A stretch of 64,000 bases of DNA, from NCBI GenBank assembly GCA_013388425.1, contig JACADV010000086.1, forward strand, positions 18,206-82,205. Direction: 5' to 3'. The position numbers and the translations under genes are program-made. Of this stretch, positions 34,569-43,918 are shown piece after piece (within the stretch, counting starts at the first letter, position 1; each line of letters starts with the position of its first letter). Source of the stretch: Thermoanaerobaculaceae bacterium (GTDB taxonomy: Bacteria; Acidobacteriota; Thermoanaerobaculia; Thermoanaerobaculales; Thermoanaerobaculaceae). The notes below the pieces were generated by a model that saw only the letters and a list, made by a program, of their open reading frames with translations, had not been told where the DNA came from and did not search any database.

Positions 34569-36602
34569 TCACGGCGTGGCGAGGGAGGGGTCGAGACCCA
34601 GGGTGAGCGAGGCGGTGGCGTGGACGACGAGGCCGTTGCGGAGGGTGACGAGGCGGGCAGCGCGCAGCGTGAGGGCGCCGCCCGCGGCCACGACAACGCT
34701 GGGGCCAGCGGCCAGCGAGTCGCAAGAGGTCACCTCGAGGGGAGAGGTCACCGTGCGATCCCGGAAGACCACGGCACAGGGGGCCTGGGTGCGGGCTTGC
34801 CCCGAGTCCGGGTGGAGCATCAGGGTCGAGGTGTCCACCGCCTCGAAGTCGCTCCCCTTGACACCGGCGAGCTGCGCCAGGGTGTCGTTGTTCCAACGCT
34901 CGTCCGGGACGCCGCTGAGGTACCAGTTGGAGCCGTTGTCGGCGAGGATGAGGCCGTACTTCTTCAAGGCGTTGAGGATCACTTGCACCTCGGGCGGGTA
35001 GGGCGACACGTCGAAGGCGGCCTTGAGGCGGAAGCGCTGGCCCATGGGGGGGCGTGTGGGGTCGGTGGAGGAGGAGGCAAAGTGGCGGGCTGGCCACACG
35101 TAGGCGCGCTGGGTGGCAGCGGCGGTGAAGCGCAAGGCGTGGGGAATGACCCCTCCCGCCACTTCCTCGTAGCGCACCAGGCCGGGGAGGATAGGCAGTC
35201 CGGCCGCATCCGCCGAGGTCCACCCTGCGGGGCGCAGGGCGTGGGAGGTCAGATCGAACCGTGCGCCCGAGCCTGCGTGCCAGGAGCCGTCCGCCTGGGG
35301 CCAGGAGTCCCAGGTCTCGTAGAGGAGGCAGCGGTCGCGGTCCAGCACCAGGACGTGACGGTCGCCGGTGGAGGCGGGGCCACCCTCGATGGGCGCGTTG
35401 GGGGGGATGGGGTAGGGAGACGGGTCGCTCTCCTCGGCGTAATCGAAAGTCACCGTCACGGGAGGCTGCGTGCCCGGCACGGTGACGAAGGGGATACCGA
35501 TGGGGCCGCCGTTCCACGTCCCCGAGCCAAAGTCGGCGTGCAGGCCGACGGTAGCGCCAATGGTGGCAATGTAGTCGGCGGAGCGGGAGTGGACGGGGAG
35601 AGTGTCCACCGGCACGTTCCAGATGTTGTCGGCGGGGAAGATCTGGCAGCCGCCGATGGCGGGGGGGCTGGCGTGGCCGTCCCAGCCGGCCAGGCGTGCC
35701 AGCAGCCACCATAGCGCCCGCCCTTTCAGGACGCAGTTCAGCCTCTCGGAGTGGGCACAGTCGCCGCAGCCTTGCGCCTGCTGCGCCAGCTCGTGGCCAG
35801 GGTTGGCAGCCAGCCACTCCACCGCCCAGTTGCCGTCGGCGCTGCCGTCCCCGTCGCGGTCGTAGTCGCAGCCGTCGGTGGCGTGGAGCGTGCGGAAGTT
35901 GGTGGTCCCGTCGGGGTCGAACGATTCGATGTCGGCAAAGTCAAAGAGCACCTTGTTGTTGGCCAGGCAATAGGCGCGGATCTGCTGGTTGCGCTGGTGC
36001 AGGTTGCCGGCGTCTCCGGAACCGTCCAGATGCCCCGTCATGTAAACGAAGGTGACGTTGGGGTAGGCCGCCTCCAGGGCGCTCATGGCATCCAGGTACG
36101 CCTGGATGCCCTCCGGTGTGTTGTCGGACACGCCCCCGCACCAGGACCAGATGACCACGTTGCGGTCGTTCTCCGGCAGGGAGAGCATGGTGACCGTGGC
36201 ATCCCGCCAGGCCAGGTCCCCGTTGTGACCCAGATCGTCGGCCCCGCCCGCGTTGCCCCACAGGTCGTTGAGGAACACGCCGGGGTGCAGGCCCCAATTG
36301 GACGCGTCGAAATCGTAGGTGGAGCCTGCGCTGCGCAGGGCTTCGAGCCCGGTCACGAGCTGGGAGCCGTGGGAGGTGTGGCCGTAGCCGATCCGCAGCA
36401 CCGCCTTGGCCTGCTCGATCCAGGTGCGGGGGATGCGCCCGAGATTGGTGCAGTGGTGGTCCACGAGGATGGGCTCCTCCCGCGCCAGCGCTGCCGGCAC
36501 CGGCACGGCCGAGAGGACGAACAGGAGACCGCCAACGGCTCTGGCGACGCGTCCTGAGTGCAACGGACGGGGACGGAGGAGGCACCGCGCTACGGCTGTC
36601 AT
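34569..36602 (-). CDS. Secreted two-domain protein of unknown function
   Basis: This 677-residue protein has an N-terminal signal-type helix (about 18-40, ending ALAREEP). The first domain (about 45-300) has [21 protein letters not shown] and [14 protein letters not shown], suggesting a hydrolase-like or SGNH-like fold, with several Cys and a [10 protein letters not shown] acidic loop that may bind calcium. The second domain (about 325-580) begins [11 protein letters not shown] and contains [55 protein letters not shown] and [12 protein letters not shown]; it looks like a conserved secreted domain that I cannot name. ATG 36602 is set by the upstream -10 box; a GTG two codons earlier is the alternative. 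Confidence 0.8.
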   Translation of the reverse strand: MTAVARCLLRPRPLHSGRVARAVGGLLFVLSAVPVPAALAREEPILVDHHCTNLGRIPRTWIEQAKAVLRIGYGHTSHGSQLVTGLEALRSAGSTYDFDASNWGLHPGVFLNDLWGNAGGADDLGHNGDLAWRDATVTMLSLPENDRNVVIWSWCGGVSDNTPEGIQAYLDAMSALEAAYPNVTFVYMTGHLDGSGDAGNLHQRNQQIRAYCLANNKVLFDFADIESFDPDGTTNFRTLHATDGCDYDRDGDGSADGNWAVEWLAANPGHELAQQAQGCGDCAHSERLNCVLKGRALWWLLARLAGWDGHASPPAIGGCQIFPADNIWNVPVDTLPVHSRSADYIATIGATVGLHADFGSGTWNGGPIGIPFVTVPGTQPPVTVTFDYAEESDPSPYPIPPNAPIEGGPASTGDRHVLVLDRDRCLLYETWDSWPQADGSWHAGSGARFDLTSHALRPAGWTSADAAGLPILPGLVRYEEVAGGVIPHALRFTAAATQRAYVWPARHFASSSTDPTRPPMGQRFRLKAAFDVSPYPPEVQVILNALKKYGLILADNGSNWYLSGVPDERWNNDTLAQLAGVKGSDFEAVDTSTLMLHPDSGQARTQAPCAVVFRDRTVTSPLEVTSCDSLAAGPSVVVAAGGALTLRAARLVTLRNGLVVHATASLTLGLDPSLATP

Positions 36603-36608
36603 ACCCAC

Positions 36609-36614
36609 AAAGTA
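36609..36614 (-). promoter_or_regulatory. -10 box of leaderless promoter for the two-domain secreted protein
   Basis: TACTTT on the minus strand, six bases (GTGGGT) before the ATG at 36602. No Shine-Dalgarno. Confidence 0.45.
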
Positions 36615-36761
36615 CGCGAGGCTCGGGGTGCCAGTCGGTGCGGGGCATCACACCGTGGCTGCGGGACCTTGCTGCGGCGGGACCGTGGGCGGGGTTCGTG
36701 GCGCGCTGGTTCTGCTACTGTTAGCGCCGCACCGGGGGCACGCTGGTCTGGAGGAGGGCGA

Positions 36762-38423
36762 ATGACGTCGCTGGCAGGGGCGGTAAAGGTGGATGCAACG
36801 TTCGAGACGAACCGGGACCACTGGCGCATGGTCATGGAGCGCCTCGCCGCCGAGGAGGCACGGATTCGCGAGGGGGGCGGTGAGAAGGCCGCCGCGCGCC
36901 AGAAGGCGCAGGGGAAGATGCTGGTCCGCGAGCGTCTCCAGGCGCTTCTGGATCCTGGCAAGCCCTTCCTGGAGCTGGGGTTGTGGGCCGGGTGGGGGAT
37001 GTACGAGGAGTGGGGCGGGGCGCCCTCGGCCGGGGTGGTCACGGGGCTCGGCATGGTTTCGGGCCGGATCTGCGTGATCGTGGCCAACGATGCCACCGTC
37101 AAGGCCGGTGCCTGGTTCCCCATCACCTGCAAGAAGGTGTTGCGGGCCCAGGAGATCGCCCTGGAGAACCGCCTGCCGGTGATCTACCTGGTGGACTCGG
37201 CCGGGGTGTTTCTCCCGCTCCAGGACGAGATCTTCCCCGACAAGGAGCACTTCGGACGCGCCTTTTACAACAACGCGCGGCTCTCGGCGGAGGGGATCTA
37301 CCAGATTGCCGCCATCATGGGCCCCTGTGTGGCAGGGGGTGCGTACCTGCCCATCATGTCCGACGAGGCGTTGATCGTGGAGAAGACCGGCTCCATTTTC
37401 CTGGCTGGCCCGCACCTGGTGAAGGCAGCCATTGGCGAGCAGATCGACACCGAGGCCCTGGGCGGGGCCGAGGTGCAGTCGGACATCTCCATGGTGGTGG
37501 ACGACCGCTTCGGCGACGATGCGTCGTGCCTGGCCTCGGTGCGCGCCCGCATCGCTGGCCTGGCTCACCCGCGCCTGGCCCCCTACCACCGCAGCGAGGA
37601 GCAACCGCCGGCGGTGGATCCGGCGGGGATCCTGGGGGTCGTGCCACCCGACCGGGCGCGGCCTTACGACACCTACGCCCTGCTCGCCCACCTCCTGGAC
37701 GGGTCACAGTTCGAGGAGTACAAGGCCACCTCTGGACGCACGCTGGTGTGCGGGACGGGTCGCATCAAGGGGTGGTCGGTGGGGATCGTTGCCAACCAGC
37801 GCGCCATCGTCACTCGCCGCCGCGGGCTCGAGCCCAAGGAGCGGGAGATGCAGATTGGCGGTGTCATCTACTCCGACTCGGCCGACAAGGGGGCGCGCTT
37901 CGTGGAGCTCATGAACCAGAAGGGCATCCCGCTCCTGTTCCTCCAGGACGTCACCGGCTTCATGGTGGGGTCGAAGGCGGAGCGGGAAGGGATCATCAAG
38001 GACGGCGCCAAGATGGTGAACGTGGTGGCCAACTCCACCGTCCCCAAGATCACCATCTTCGTGGGCAACTCCTACGGTGCCGGCAACTACGCCATGTGCG
38101 GCAAGGCCTACGGGCCGCGCTTCATCTTTGCCTGGCCTTCCGCCTCCATTGCCGTCATGGGCGGCGAGCAGGCGGCCCAGACGCTGCTCTCCATCCAGCT
38201 CTCCAAGCGCACCGACGTGAGCGAGGAGGAGAAGCGGAGCCGCCTGGCCGACATCAAGGCGCGCTACGACGCGACCCTCGACCCGCGTTACGCGGCGGCG
38301 CGGCTGTGGGTGGACGGGATCCTGGATCCCCGCGACACCCGGGAGGTGGTCTCGGCCTGCCTGGAGGCCGCGGCCCACGAGGGGGAGCAGAAGCCGTTTC
38401 GCTGGGGCGTGCTGCAGACGTAA
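36762..38423 (+). CDS. Acyl-CoA carboxylase carboxyltransferase subunit
   Basis: This 553-residue protein matches the beta subunit of biotin-dependent acyl-CoA carboxylases (methylcrotonyl/propionyl type). Both crotonase-like halves are visible: KMLVRERLQALLDPG, YLVDSAGVFLPLQDE, MGPCVAGGAYLPIMSDE in the first, and FLQDVTGFMVGSKAEREG, GNSYGAGNYAMCGKAY, FAWPSASIAVMGGEQAAQ in the second. LQDEIFPDKEHFGR favours the methylcrotonyl-type branch. No biotin carboxylase or biotin-carrier gene is adjacent. GGAGGAGGG precedes the ATG. Confidence 0.93.
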   Translation: MTSLAGAVKVDATFETNRDHWRMVMERLAAEEARIREGGGEKAAARQKAQGKMLVRERLQALLDPGKPFLELGLWAGWGMYEEWGGAPSAGVVTGLGMVSGRICVIVANDATVKAGAWFPITCKKVLRAQEIALENRLPVIYLVDSAGVFLPLQDEIFPDKEHFGRAFYNNARLSAEGIYQIAAIMGPCVAGGAYLPIMSDEALIVEKTGSIFLAGPHLVKAAIGEQIDTEALGGAEVQSDISMVVDDRFGDDASCLASVRARIAGLAHPRLAPYHRSEEQPPAVDPAGILGVVPPDRARPYDTYALLAHLLDGSQFEEYKATSGRTLVCGTGRIKGWSVGIVANQRAIVTRRRGLEPKEREMQIGGVIYSDSADKGARFVELMNQKGIPLLFLQDVTGFMVGSKAEREGIIKDGAKMVNVVANSTVPKITIFVGNSYGAGNYAMCGKAYGPRFIFAWPSASIAVMGGEQAAQTLLSIQLSKRTDVSEEEKRSRLADIKARYDATLDPRYAAARLWVDGILDPRDTREVVSACLEAAAHEGEQKPFRWGVLQT

Positions 38424-38500
38424 CCGCTGCCTGTGTGGCGCAGCCCTGGGTTGTGGGCGCTTGGGGCCGTGACGTTCGCTGACAACTCTCCAGCGCGCCC

Positions 38501-39136
38501 TCAGCGCAGCCGGATGACCACGTCCCCCACTCCCGCCTCGGCTTCGATACTGGCAGTACCGGGGCCCCGCCAGGTGAGCTCGTGGCCGATGAAGCCGGAA
38601 CCCCGCTCCCGGCCTGCGGGCGTGCGCAGCGACACGTCCCCCACTCCGCACGAGGCCGAGACGGGGCCGAAGGCCTCCTCGGGGCCCTCGATGCGCACGT
38701 TGCCCACCCCCACCTCCACCGTGACGTCGGCGGCCACGTCGAGGATGCGCACATCGCCCACGCCCAGCTCGACGGTGCGCGCCATGGTGGCGGGCAGGCG
38801 CACCAGCCACTGCTCTCCCCACCCGCGGTTGCGTTGCTTTGGCCGCACCAACAGGTGGAGGGTTCCCCCCCGCTCCTCAGCCACCAGCTCGGCCTGTTCC
38901 AGCTCCTCCCGGAGGCGGCGCGAGCTCCGCAGCAGCGAAGGGTCGGCGGAGACCTCGATCCGCACCGAGAGGACCGGCTCCTGACTCGCCAGCACCTCCA
39001 CCTCGCCCACGCCCGCCTCGATGGCCACCGCAGCGATGCCCGCGCTGGGGCGCTCCAGCGTCAGCACGCGAGCGGGTTCTTCGGCCAGGACAACCCCGGC
39101 CATGGCAGCGCCGATCAGTGCAAGCCAGTGGGCCAT
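38501..39136 (-). CDS. Secreted DUF4097-like repeat protein
   Basis: This 211-residue protein has a signal peptide (about 1-18, ending AGVVLAEE) and a beta-solenoid-like second half with the repeated pattern (E/S)xGVG(D/E/N)Vxx(I/L) at least five times (EAGVGEVEV, ELGVGDVRI, EVGVGNVRI, SCGVGDVSL, EAGVGDVVI). This matches the DUF4097 adhesin-like fold. Function is unknown. ATG 39136 has GGGGGAGGAGGG upstream. It lies 49 bases after the MBL hydrolase gene, and may be in that operon. Confidence 0.78.
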   Translation of the reverse strand: MAHWLALIGAAMAGVVLAEEPARVLTLERPSAGIAAVAIEAGVGEVEVLASQEPVLSVRIEVSADPSLLRSSRRLREELEQAELVAEERGGTLHLLVRPKQRNRGWGEQWLVRLPATMARTVELGVGDVRILDVAADVTVEVGVGNVRIEGPEEAFGPVSASCGVGDVSLRTPAGRERGSGFIGHELTWRGPGTASIEAEAGVGDVVIRLR

Positions 39137-39185
39137 GACACCCTCCTCCCCCTCTCCAACGCAGCGCTTGCCCCCGGGTTCCTCG

Positions 39186-39827
39186 CTAGCGGGCGGGAAC
39201 AAAGGGGTTGGTGGCCATTTCCTGGGCCACGGTGGTGTCTTCCCCGTGCCCGGGGATGATACGCGTGGCCCCGGGCAGGGTGTAGAGCACTTGGCGGATG
39301 GACCGCTCCAGGGTTTCTAGCGACCCGCCCCACAGGTCGGTGCGGCCGATGGAGCCAGCAAAGAGCACGTCGCCCACCAGCGCCAAGGGGGGGTGCGAGT
39401 CGTGGGAGATGAGCACCACGTGCCCCGGCGAGTGGCCGGGAGCGTGGCGCACCAGGAGGCGCTCCTCGCCCACGGCTACGGTGTCGCCGTCGGCGAGAAA
39501 GCCGTCCTCCGCCACCGGTTCGGGGGGCGGGAAACCGAACACCGTGGCCTGCGCGGCCAGGTTGCGGAAGAGCGGCAGATCGTCCCGGTGCAGCAGCAGG
39601 GGGGCAGCCGGGAAGGCGGCCTTGGCCTCGGCAGCCCCGTAAGCGTGGTCGATGTGGGCGTGGGTAAGGACGATGGCCTTCACGCGCAGGCAGCGGCGCG
39701 CAAGCTCCTCGAGCAGCCCCTGCACCTCGAACCCAGGATCCACGAGGATGGCGCTGTCGCTGCCCTCCGCCTCCACCACCAGGGTGCGGGCGAGGAAGGG
39801 CCCGAGTTCAAAGGCTGTGACCTTCAC
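39186..39827 (-). CDS. Metallo-beta-lactamase-fold hydrolase, glyoxalase II-like
   Basis: This 213-residue enzyme has the metal-binding THAHIDH, His in APGHSPGH, Asp in VGDVLFAGSIGRTD and the final His in IIPGHGEDT. This set is that of small thioester hydrolases related to glyoxalase II. The GTG at 39827 overlaps the stop of the upstream purine nucleoside phosphorylase gene (GTGA). The natural substrate is unknown. Confidence 0.88.
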   Translation of the reverse strand: MKVTAFELGPFLARTLVVEAEGSDSAILVDPGFEVQGLLEELARRCLRVKAIVLTHAHIDHAYGAAEAKAAFPAAPLLLHRDDLPLFRNLAAQATVFGFPPPEPVAEDGFLADGDTVAVGEERLLVRHAPGHSPGHVVLISHDSHPPLALVGDVLFAGSIGRTDLWGGSLETLERSIRQVLYTLPGATRIIPGHGEDTTVAQEMATNPFVPAR

Positions 39828-40669
39828 GGGCCAGCCTCACTGCGCAACTCGTCCAGCAGGCGCTGCACGAGGTCCAAAAGCTTGCCCTTGGCTTGAGCGC
39901 CCACCTCCAGGACCTCTTCGTGGGTGAGGGGGCTTTCGCTCACGCCCGCGGCCAGGTTGGTGGCCAGGGAGAGCACCAGCACCCGCATCCCGAGGTGCCG
40001 GGCGGCAATCACCTCCTGCACCGTGGACATGCCAACGACGGTAGCACCGGCGCGCCGCAGCATTTCGATCTCCGCCGGGGTTTCGAAGGAGGGCCCTAAC
40101 ACCCCCGCGTACACCCCTTCGTTCGCCGCAAACCCCACGGCGCGGGCGTAGCGGAGGGCCGCTGCCCGCAGCGTCCGATCGTAAGCTTCGCTCATGTCCG
40201 GAAAGAGGGGAGGGCGCCAGCGGCCCCACTCCCCGATGAGGGGGTTGGTCCCCTGCAGGTTGAGGTGGTCCCGCACCACCACCAGGCTGCCTGGGGCGAT
40301 GGCGGGATCGATGGCGCCGGTGGCGTTGGTGGCCAGATAGACGGGGGCGCCTAGCAGGCCAGCGAGGCGCGGGATGGCTGCGGTCTCGGCGGCGGCGTAG
40401 CCCTGGTACAGGTGGAAGCGCCCGTTGAAGACTAACAACCCCTCGGGCCCCCGCCGCCACACCGAGAGGGTGGGAGTGTGGCCGGGGAGGGAGAGGATCG
40501 GGAAGGGGAAGATCTCCACGTAGGGGATCTCGGCGCTCTTCTCCCACCCTGGTGCCGCCAGGTTGATGCCGGAACCCGCCACGAGGGCTGCCCGCACGCG
40601 ACCCGGCTCGTGACGGGCCGCCACGCGGCAGGCCGCCTCTTCCAGCTGGGCCGGGGTGAAGCGTTCCAT
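39824..40669 (-). CDS. punA: Purine nucleoside phosphorylase
   Basis: This 281-residue trimeric-type (PNP-I) enzyme splits inosine or guanosine to base and ribose 1-phosphate. It has LVAGSGINLA at the phosphate site, NATGAIDPAIAPGSLVVVRDHLNLQGTNPL, YAGVLGPSFETPAEIEMLRRAGATVVGMSTVQEV and LATNLAAG with the base-contacting Asn. A TATGCT box lies eight bases before the ATG. It starts an overlapping operon with the MBL hydrolase. Confidence 0.9.
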   Translation of the reverse strand: MERFTPAQLEEAACRVAARHEPGRVRAALVAGSGINLAAPGWEKSAEIPYVEIFPFPILSLPGHTPTLSVWRRGPEGLLVFNGRFHLYQGYAAAETAAIPRLAGLLGAPVYLATNATGAIDPAIAPGSLVVVRDHLNLQGTNPLIGEWGRWRPPLFPDMSEAYDRTLRAAALRYARAVGFAANEGVYAGVLGPSFETPAEIEMLRRAGATVVGMSTVQEVIAARHLGMRVLVLSLATNLAAGVSESPLTHEEVLEVGAQAKGKLLDLVQRLLDELRSEAGP

Positions 40670-40762
40670 GGCCGGTGAGCATAGCACGCAGCTCGAACGC
40701 TGCCGAGGCCGAGAACGCGGCCGGTGGCGGTGGCGGGGCTGTTGGGGTAGGATGGCGTCGCC

Positions 40763-41212
40763 ATGCACCACTGGGTTGTGGTTGCCCTCCTCCTGGTTGG
40801 CTGCTGCCCTGCCGGAGCGGGAGCTGCCGAGCCGAAAACACCCCTGGCCTGGGAGGTGGTGTCCCAAAAAACCCCGAAGGTGGTGTGGGCGAACATGCAG
40901 CAGCAGGTGGTGCTGCGCCTGCGCAATGCGGGGACGGCTAGGTGGAGCACCGAGGCGGGGGACAACCTGTCGTACCACTGGTTGACCCCGGACGGGCACA
41001 TGTTCCTGCGCGATGGCCTGCGTACCCCGTACCCCCACGAGGTTTTGCCCGGCGAGGTGGTGGAGGTGGTGGCGCGCGTCCAGGCGCCTGCCGATGCGGG
41101 GCGCTACCTCTTAGAGTGGGAGCCGGTGCGGGAGCTGGTCAAGTGGTACGGCCCGCCGGTGGGGAGCGAGCGGCTGCGGCTTCCGGTGTGGGTGACGTGG
41201 CGCTGCGCCTGA
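40763..41212 (+). CDS. Secreted NBR1/Ig-like-domain protein
   Basis: This 149-residue protein has a hydrophobic leader (about 1-22; VALLLVGCC could be a lipobox) and one beta-sandwich domain with conserved aromatic positions: VVLRLRNAGTARWSTE, YHWLTPDGH, PGEVVEVVARVQAPADAGRYLLEWEPVRE. This resembles NBR1-like Ig domains seen in bacterial surface proteins and beside envelope glycosyltransferases. ATG 40763 lies nine bases after a TAGGAT box. It stands immediately before the LTA-synthase-like gene, with only six bases between, and is probably co-transcribed. Confidence 0.65.
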   Translation: MHHWVVVALLLVGCCPAGAGAAEPKTPLAWEVVSQKTPKVVWANMQQQVVLRLRNAGTARWSTEAGDNLSYHWLTPDGHMFLRDGLRTPYPHEVLPGEVVEVVARVQAPADAGRYLLEWEPVRELVKWYGPPVGSERLRLPVWVTWRCA

Positions 41213-41218
41213 GTCGGC

Positions 41219-43165
41219 GTGGGCTTTGGCGTGATGACCCTGGCGCTCGCGGTGGCGGGCCGGCTCGCGGTCCGTCGCTGGCCCGAGGCTGGCTGGTGGT
41301 GGCGTGCCTTCGTGCCGGTGGCGTGGAGCTGGGCAGCCGTCCAGCTCGTCACCGTCGCCTTCTCGGAGCTGGTGGGGCGGCAGCTGTGGAGCGGGGTGCC
41401 GTGGCTCGCTGCCTCGGCCTCGGCGCTGCTCGCTGTGCCGGTGGCGCTCGTCCCGGTGCGGGCGCGCACGTGGGTGGCGCTGGCAGTGGCGACGCTGGTC
41501 ACGGTGACGGCGGCGGGAGATCTCCTCTACCTGCGCTGGTTCGGCAACCTGGTACCGGTGGAGGCACTGGCGGCGGCTCGCCAGCTCGGGCAAGCGGAGG
41601 GGAGTGTTCGCTCCTTGTTCGTCGGCACCGACGCCTGGCTTGCTCCGGCCGTCCTCGCTGGCGTGCTGCTCGTGCTGGTGGCACCCCGGATCCGTTGGGA
41701 GGCGCGGCCGCCCCGCTGGGGTCGCTCCCTCGTGGTTGGTGCGACCCTCCTGGGCGTGGGGCTGGCAACGCTCCCGGCGGTGGGGGCGCTGCGCCGCGCC
41801 TTGCGCGAGCCGGCAACGGCACGGCAGGTCTTCTCGCAGCAGCAACTTTTGGGGCAGTGGGGGGTGGTGAATCTGCACCTTTTGGACGTGGGGCGAGCCC
41901 TCGAGCGAACGCTCCACCACGAGCAGCTCCCGCCGCAACGGGTCGCCCAGGTGCAGGAGCTCTTCCGGCGGCGCGCCGCAGCCGCGCCAGCCGAGGGGCC
42001 GGGGTGGGCGGCGGCGAGGGGTTGCAACCTTGTCCTCGTGCAGGCGGAGTCACTGCAGCAGTGGGTGATTGGGGCCCACCTGGGCGGGGTGGAGATCACG
42101 CCCTTCTTGAATTCCATTGCGGCCCGCGGGTTGTACTTTTCCCGGGTCTTCGATCAGACCGCCGAGGGGCGCTCCTCCGATGGCGAGTTCGTGGCCCTCA
42201 ACTCGCTCTTGCCGTTGCCCCGGGGGGCGGTGGCGTTCCTGCGCGCTGGCAACCGCTTCCACGCCCTCCCGGCGGTGCTCCGGGAGCACGGTTACGCCAC
42301 CCTTTCTGCCCACGCCTTCGAACGGGGTTTCTGGAACCGGGCCACCCTCCACCCCCGCTACGGTTTTGGCCGCTCGCTCTTCGACCAGGAGCTGGGGGGC
42401 GGCGAGATGATCGGGTGGGGGCTTGCCGACGGCGTGTTCCTGGAGCGCATGGTGCCGCACCTCGGCACACTCCCCCAGCCGTTCTTCGCCTTCCTTATCA
42501 CCCTGGGGCTGCACCACCCCTTCGACCAGTTCCCCCCCCGGCACCGGGTGCTGGAGGTGGGGGACCTGGCCGGTACCCCCCTTGCCAACTACATCCACAG
42601 CATGCACTACCTGGATGGGCAGTTGCAGCGGTTCGTGACGGCCCTGGAGGCAGCGGGACTGTTGGACCACACGGTGGTGGCGGTGTACGGCGACCACGAA
42701 TCCGGCCTCAACCTCGACGCGAATTTGCTGCGTCTCCTCGGCATCGGCGAGTGGAACCCAGTGCTGCCATTGCAGCTGCGCCGTGTCCCGTTGCTGGTGC
42801 TCCTCCCCGGTGCCTCGCTCACCGGCGAGGTGCGGGAGGTGGGGGGGCATGTGGACATTGCGCCCACCTTGCTGCACCTGCTGGGACTCCCCCGGCCGGC
42901 GAATTTTCTGGGGAGCGCGCTTGAGCCCGCTCGCAACGCGGTGGTGGCGATTCCCGGCGGATCGGCCGTGGGGCGGGGCGTGATCTTTGCTGCCCGGGGT
43001 GCCGGCATCCCCGACGGCGGGGCGTGCTTTAGCTACGAAGACGGCCACGTCAGACCGCTCGACGCGTGCCGGGGTGTGGCGGAGGAGGCCCGCGCCCTCC
43101 TCGAGGCGTCCGCCACCGTGCTGGAGGGCGACCTGGTCCCCCTCCTCGCCAACCAAGGGCCTTAG
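41219..43165 (+). CDS. LTA-synthase/OpgB-like membrane sulfatase-fold enzyme
   Basis: This 648-residue protein has about five N-terminal transmembrane helices (residues 1-200) and an extracytoplasmic sulfatase-type domain (about 280-600). It shows LVLVQAESLQQWV, an acidic-metal/nucleophile region AEGRSSDGEFVALNSLLP, YATLSAHAFERGFWNR, LHHPFDQFP, VVAVYGDHESGL and VGGHVDIAPTLLHLL. In LtaS and MdoB the nucleophile is Thr in a G(K/R)TSD motif; here that position is Ser319. In a Gram-negative context it would more likely transfer phosphoglycerol or a related head group to a glycan. GTG 41219 lies six bases after the preceding stop. Confidence 0.82.
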   Translation: MGFGVMTLALAVAGRLAVRRWPEAGWWWRAFVPVAWSWAAVQLVTVAFSELVGRQLWSGVPWLAASASALLAVPVALVPVRARTWVALAVATLVTVTAAGDLLYLRWFGNLVPVEALAAARQLGQAEGSVRSLFVGTDAWLAPAVLAGVLLVLVAPRIRWEARPPRWGRSLVVGATLLGVGLATLPAVGALRRALREPATARQVFSQQQLLGQWGVVNLHLLDVGRALERTLHHEQLPPQRVAQVQELFRRRAAAAPAEGPGWAAARGCNLVLVQAESLQQWVIGAHLGGVEITPFLNSIAARGLYFSRVFDQTAEGRSSDGEFVALNSLLPLPRGAVAFLRAGNRFHALPAVLREHGYATLSAHAFERGFWNRATLHPRYGFGRSLFDQELGGGEMIGWGLADGVFLERMVPHLGTLPQPFFAFLITLGLHHPFDQFPPRHRVLEVGDLAGTPLANYIHSMHYLDGQLQRFVTALEAAGLLDHTVVAVYGDHESGLNLDANLLRLLGIGEWNPVLPLQLRRVPLLVLLPGASLTGEVREVGGHVDIAPTLLHLLGLPRPANFLGSALEPARNAVVAIPGGSAVGRGVIFAARGAGIPDGGACFSYEDGHVRPLDACRGVAEEARALLEASATVLEGDLVPLLANQGP

Positions 43166-43200
43166 GGCGCCCGTCGGTTGAGCGGGCGGTGACCCCGTGC

Positions 43201-43206
43201 TACCGT
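43201..43206 (+). promoter_or_regulatory. -10 box of near-leaderless ubiE promoter
   Basis: TACCGT followed by seven bases and the GTG at 43214; no Shine-Dalgarno. Confidence 0.35.
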
Positions 43207-43213
43207 CCCCGTC

Positions 43214-43918
43214 GTGCAGGAACGACTGGCCCGCCAACCAGCGGCGATTCGCGCCATGTTCGCCGGCGTGGCGCGCCGGTACGATCTTCTGAACCGGCTC
43301 CTGTCGCTGCGTCGGGACGTGGCCTGGCGGCGGGAGCTGGTGGGGGCGCTGGCCCTCGCGCCGCCGGGGCGGGTGCTGGACTGCGCCACGGGCACGGGGG
43401 ATGTGGTGCTGACACTCCCCCAAGGTGGGCACGTGGGCACCGACTTTTGCCTCGACATGCTGGCCCTGGCGCGGCGCAAGGCCAGCCAGCGGGGGCGGGC
43501 TGTGGCGTGGGTCGGCGGTGACGCCCTTGCCTTGCCCTTCCGGGACGCCTCCTTCGCGGCCGTAACGGTGGCGTTCGGGGTGCGCAACTTTGCCGACTTC
43601 GAGGGGGGGCTGGCGGAGCTGCGCCGGGTCCTGGTGGCAGGTGGCGTGCTGGCCATCCTGGAGTTCCAGGATCCGCCGTGGCGAGCGGTCCGCTGGGTGT
43701 CGAGGGTGTGGGGCCGGTTGGTGGTGGCGCCTGTGGGGCGACTGCTCTCGGACGACGGCGACGCCTACGCGTACCTGCCCGCTTCGGTGGTGAACTTTGC
43801 CGATGGGAAGCAGGTGGCCGCAGCCATGGAGCGGGTGGGCTTCGAGGTGCTCGTTCACCGCAACCTCTCCCTCGGCATTGCCGCCCTCACCGTGGGCCGG
43901 CTCGGGGAGGTTCTGTGA
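43214..43918 (+). CDS. ubiE: Demethylmenaquinone/2-polyprenyl-benzoquinol methyltransferase
   Basis: This 234-residue SAM-dependent enzyme of the UbiE/MenG family methylates the quinone ring in the last steps of menaquinone or ubiquinone synthesis. It has MFAGVARRYDLLNRLLSLRRDVAWRR, the SAM motif VLDCATGTGDV, GDALALPFRDASF and FGVRNFADFEGGLAELRRVL. It is followed by folD with a GTGA overlap. Menaquinone is the likely product in an acidobacterium. Confidence 0.93.
   Translation: MQERLARQPAAIRAMFAGVARRYDLLNRLLSLRRDVAWRRELVGALALAPPGRVLDCATGTGDVVLTLPQGGHVGTDFCLDMLALARRKASQRGRAVAWVGGDALALPFRDASFAAVTVAFGVRNFADFEGGLAELRRVLVAGGVLAILEFQDPPWRAVRWVSRVWGRLVVAPVGRLLSDDGDAYAYLPASVVNFADGKQVAAAMERVGFEVLVHRNLSLGIAALTVGRLGEVL

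Noticed and set aside
36762..38423. A complete acyl-CoA carboxylase operon
   Set aside because: Only the carboxyltransferase subunit is present; no biotin carboxylase or biotin carrier lies next to it.
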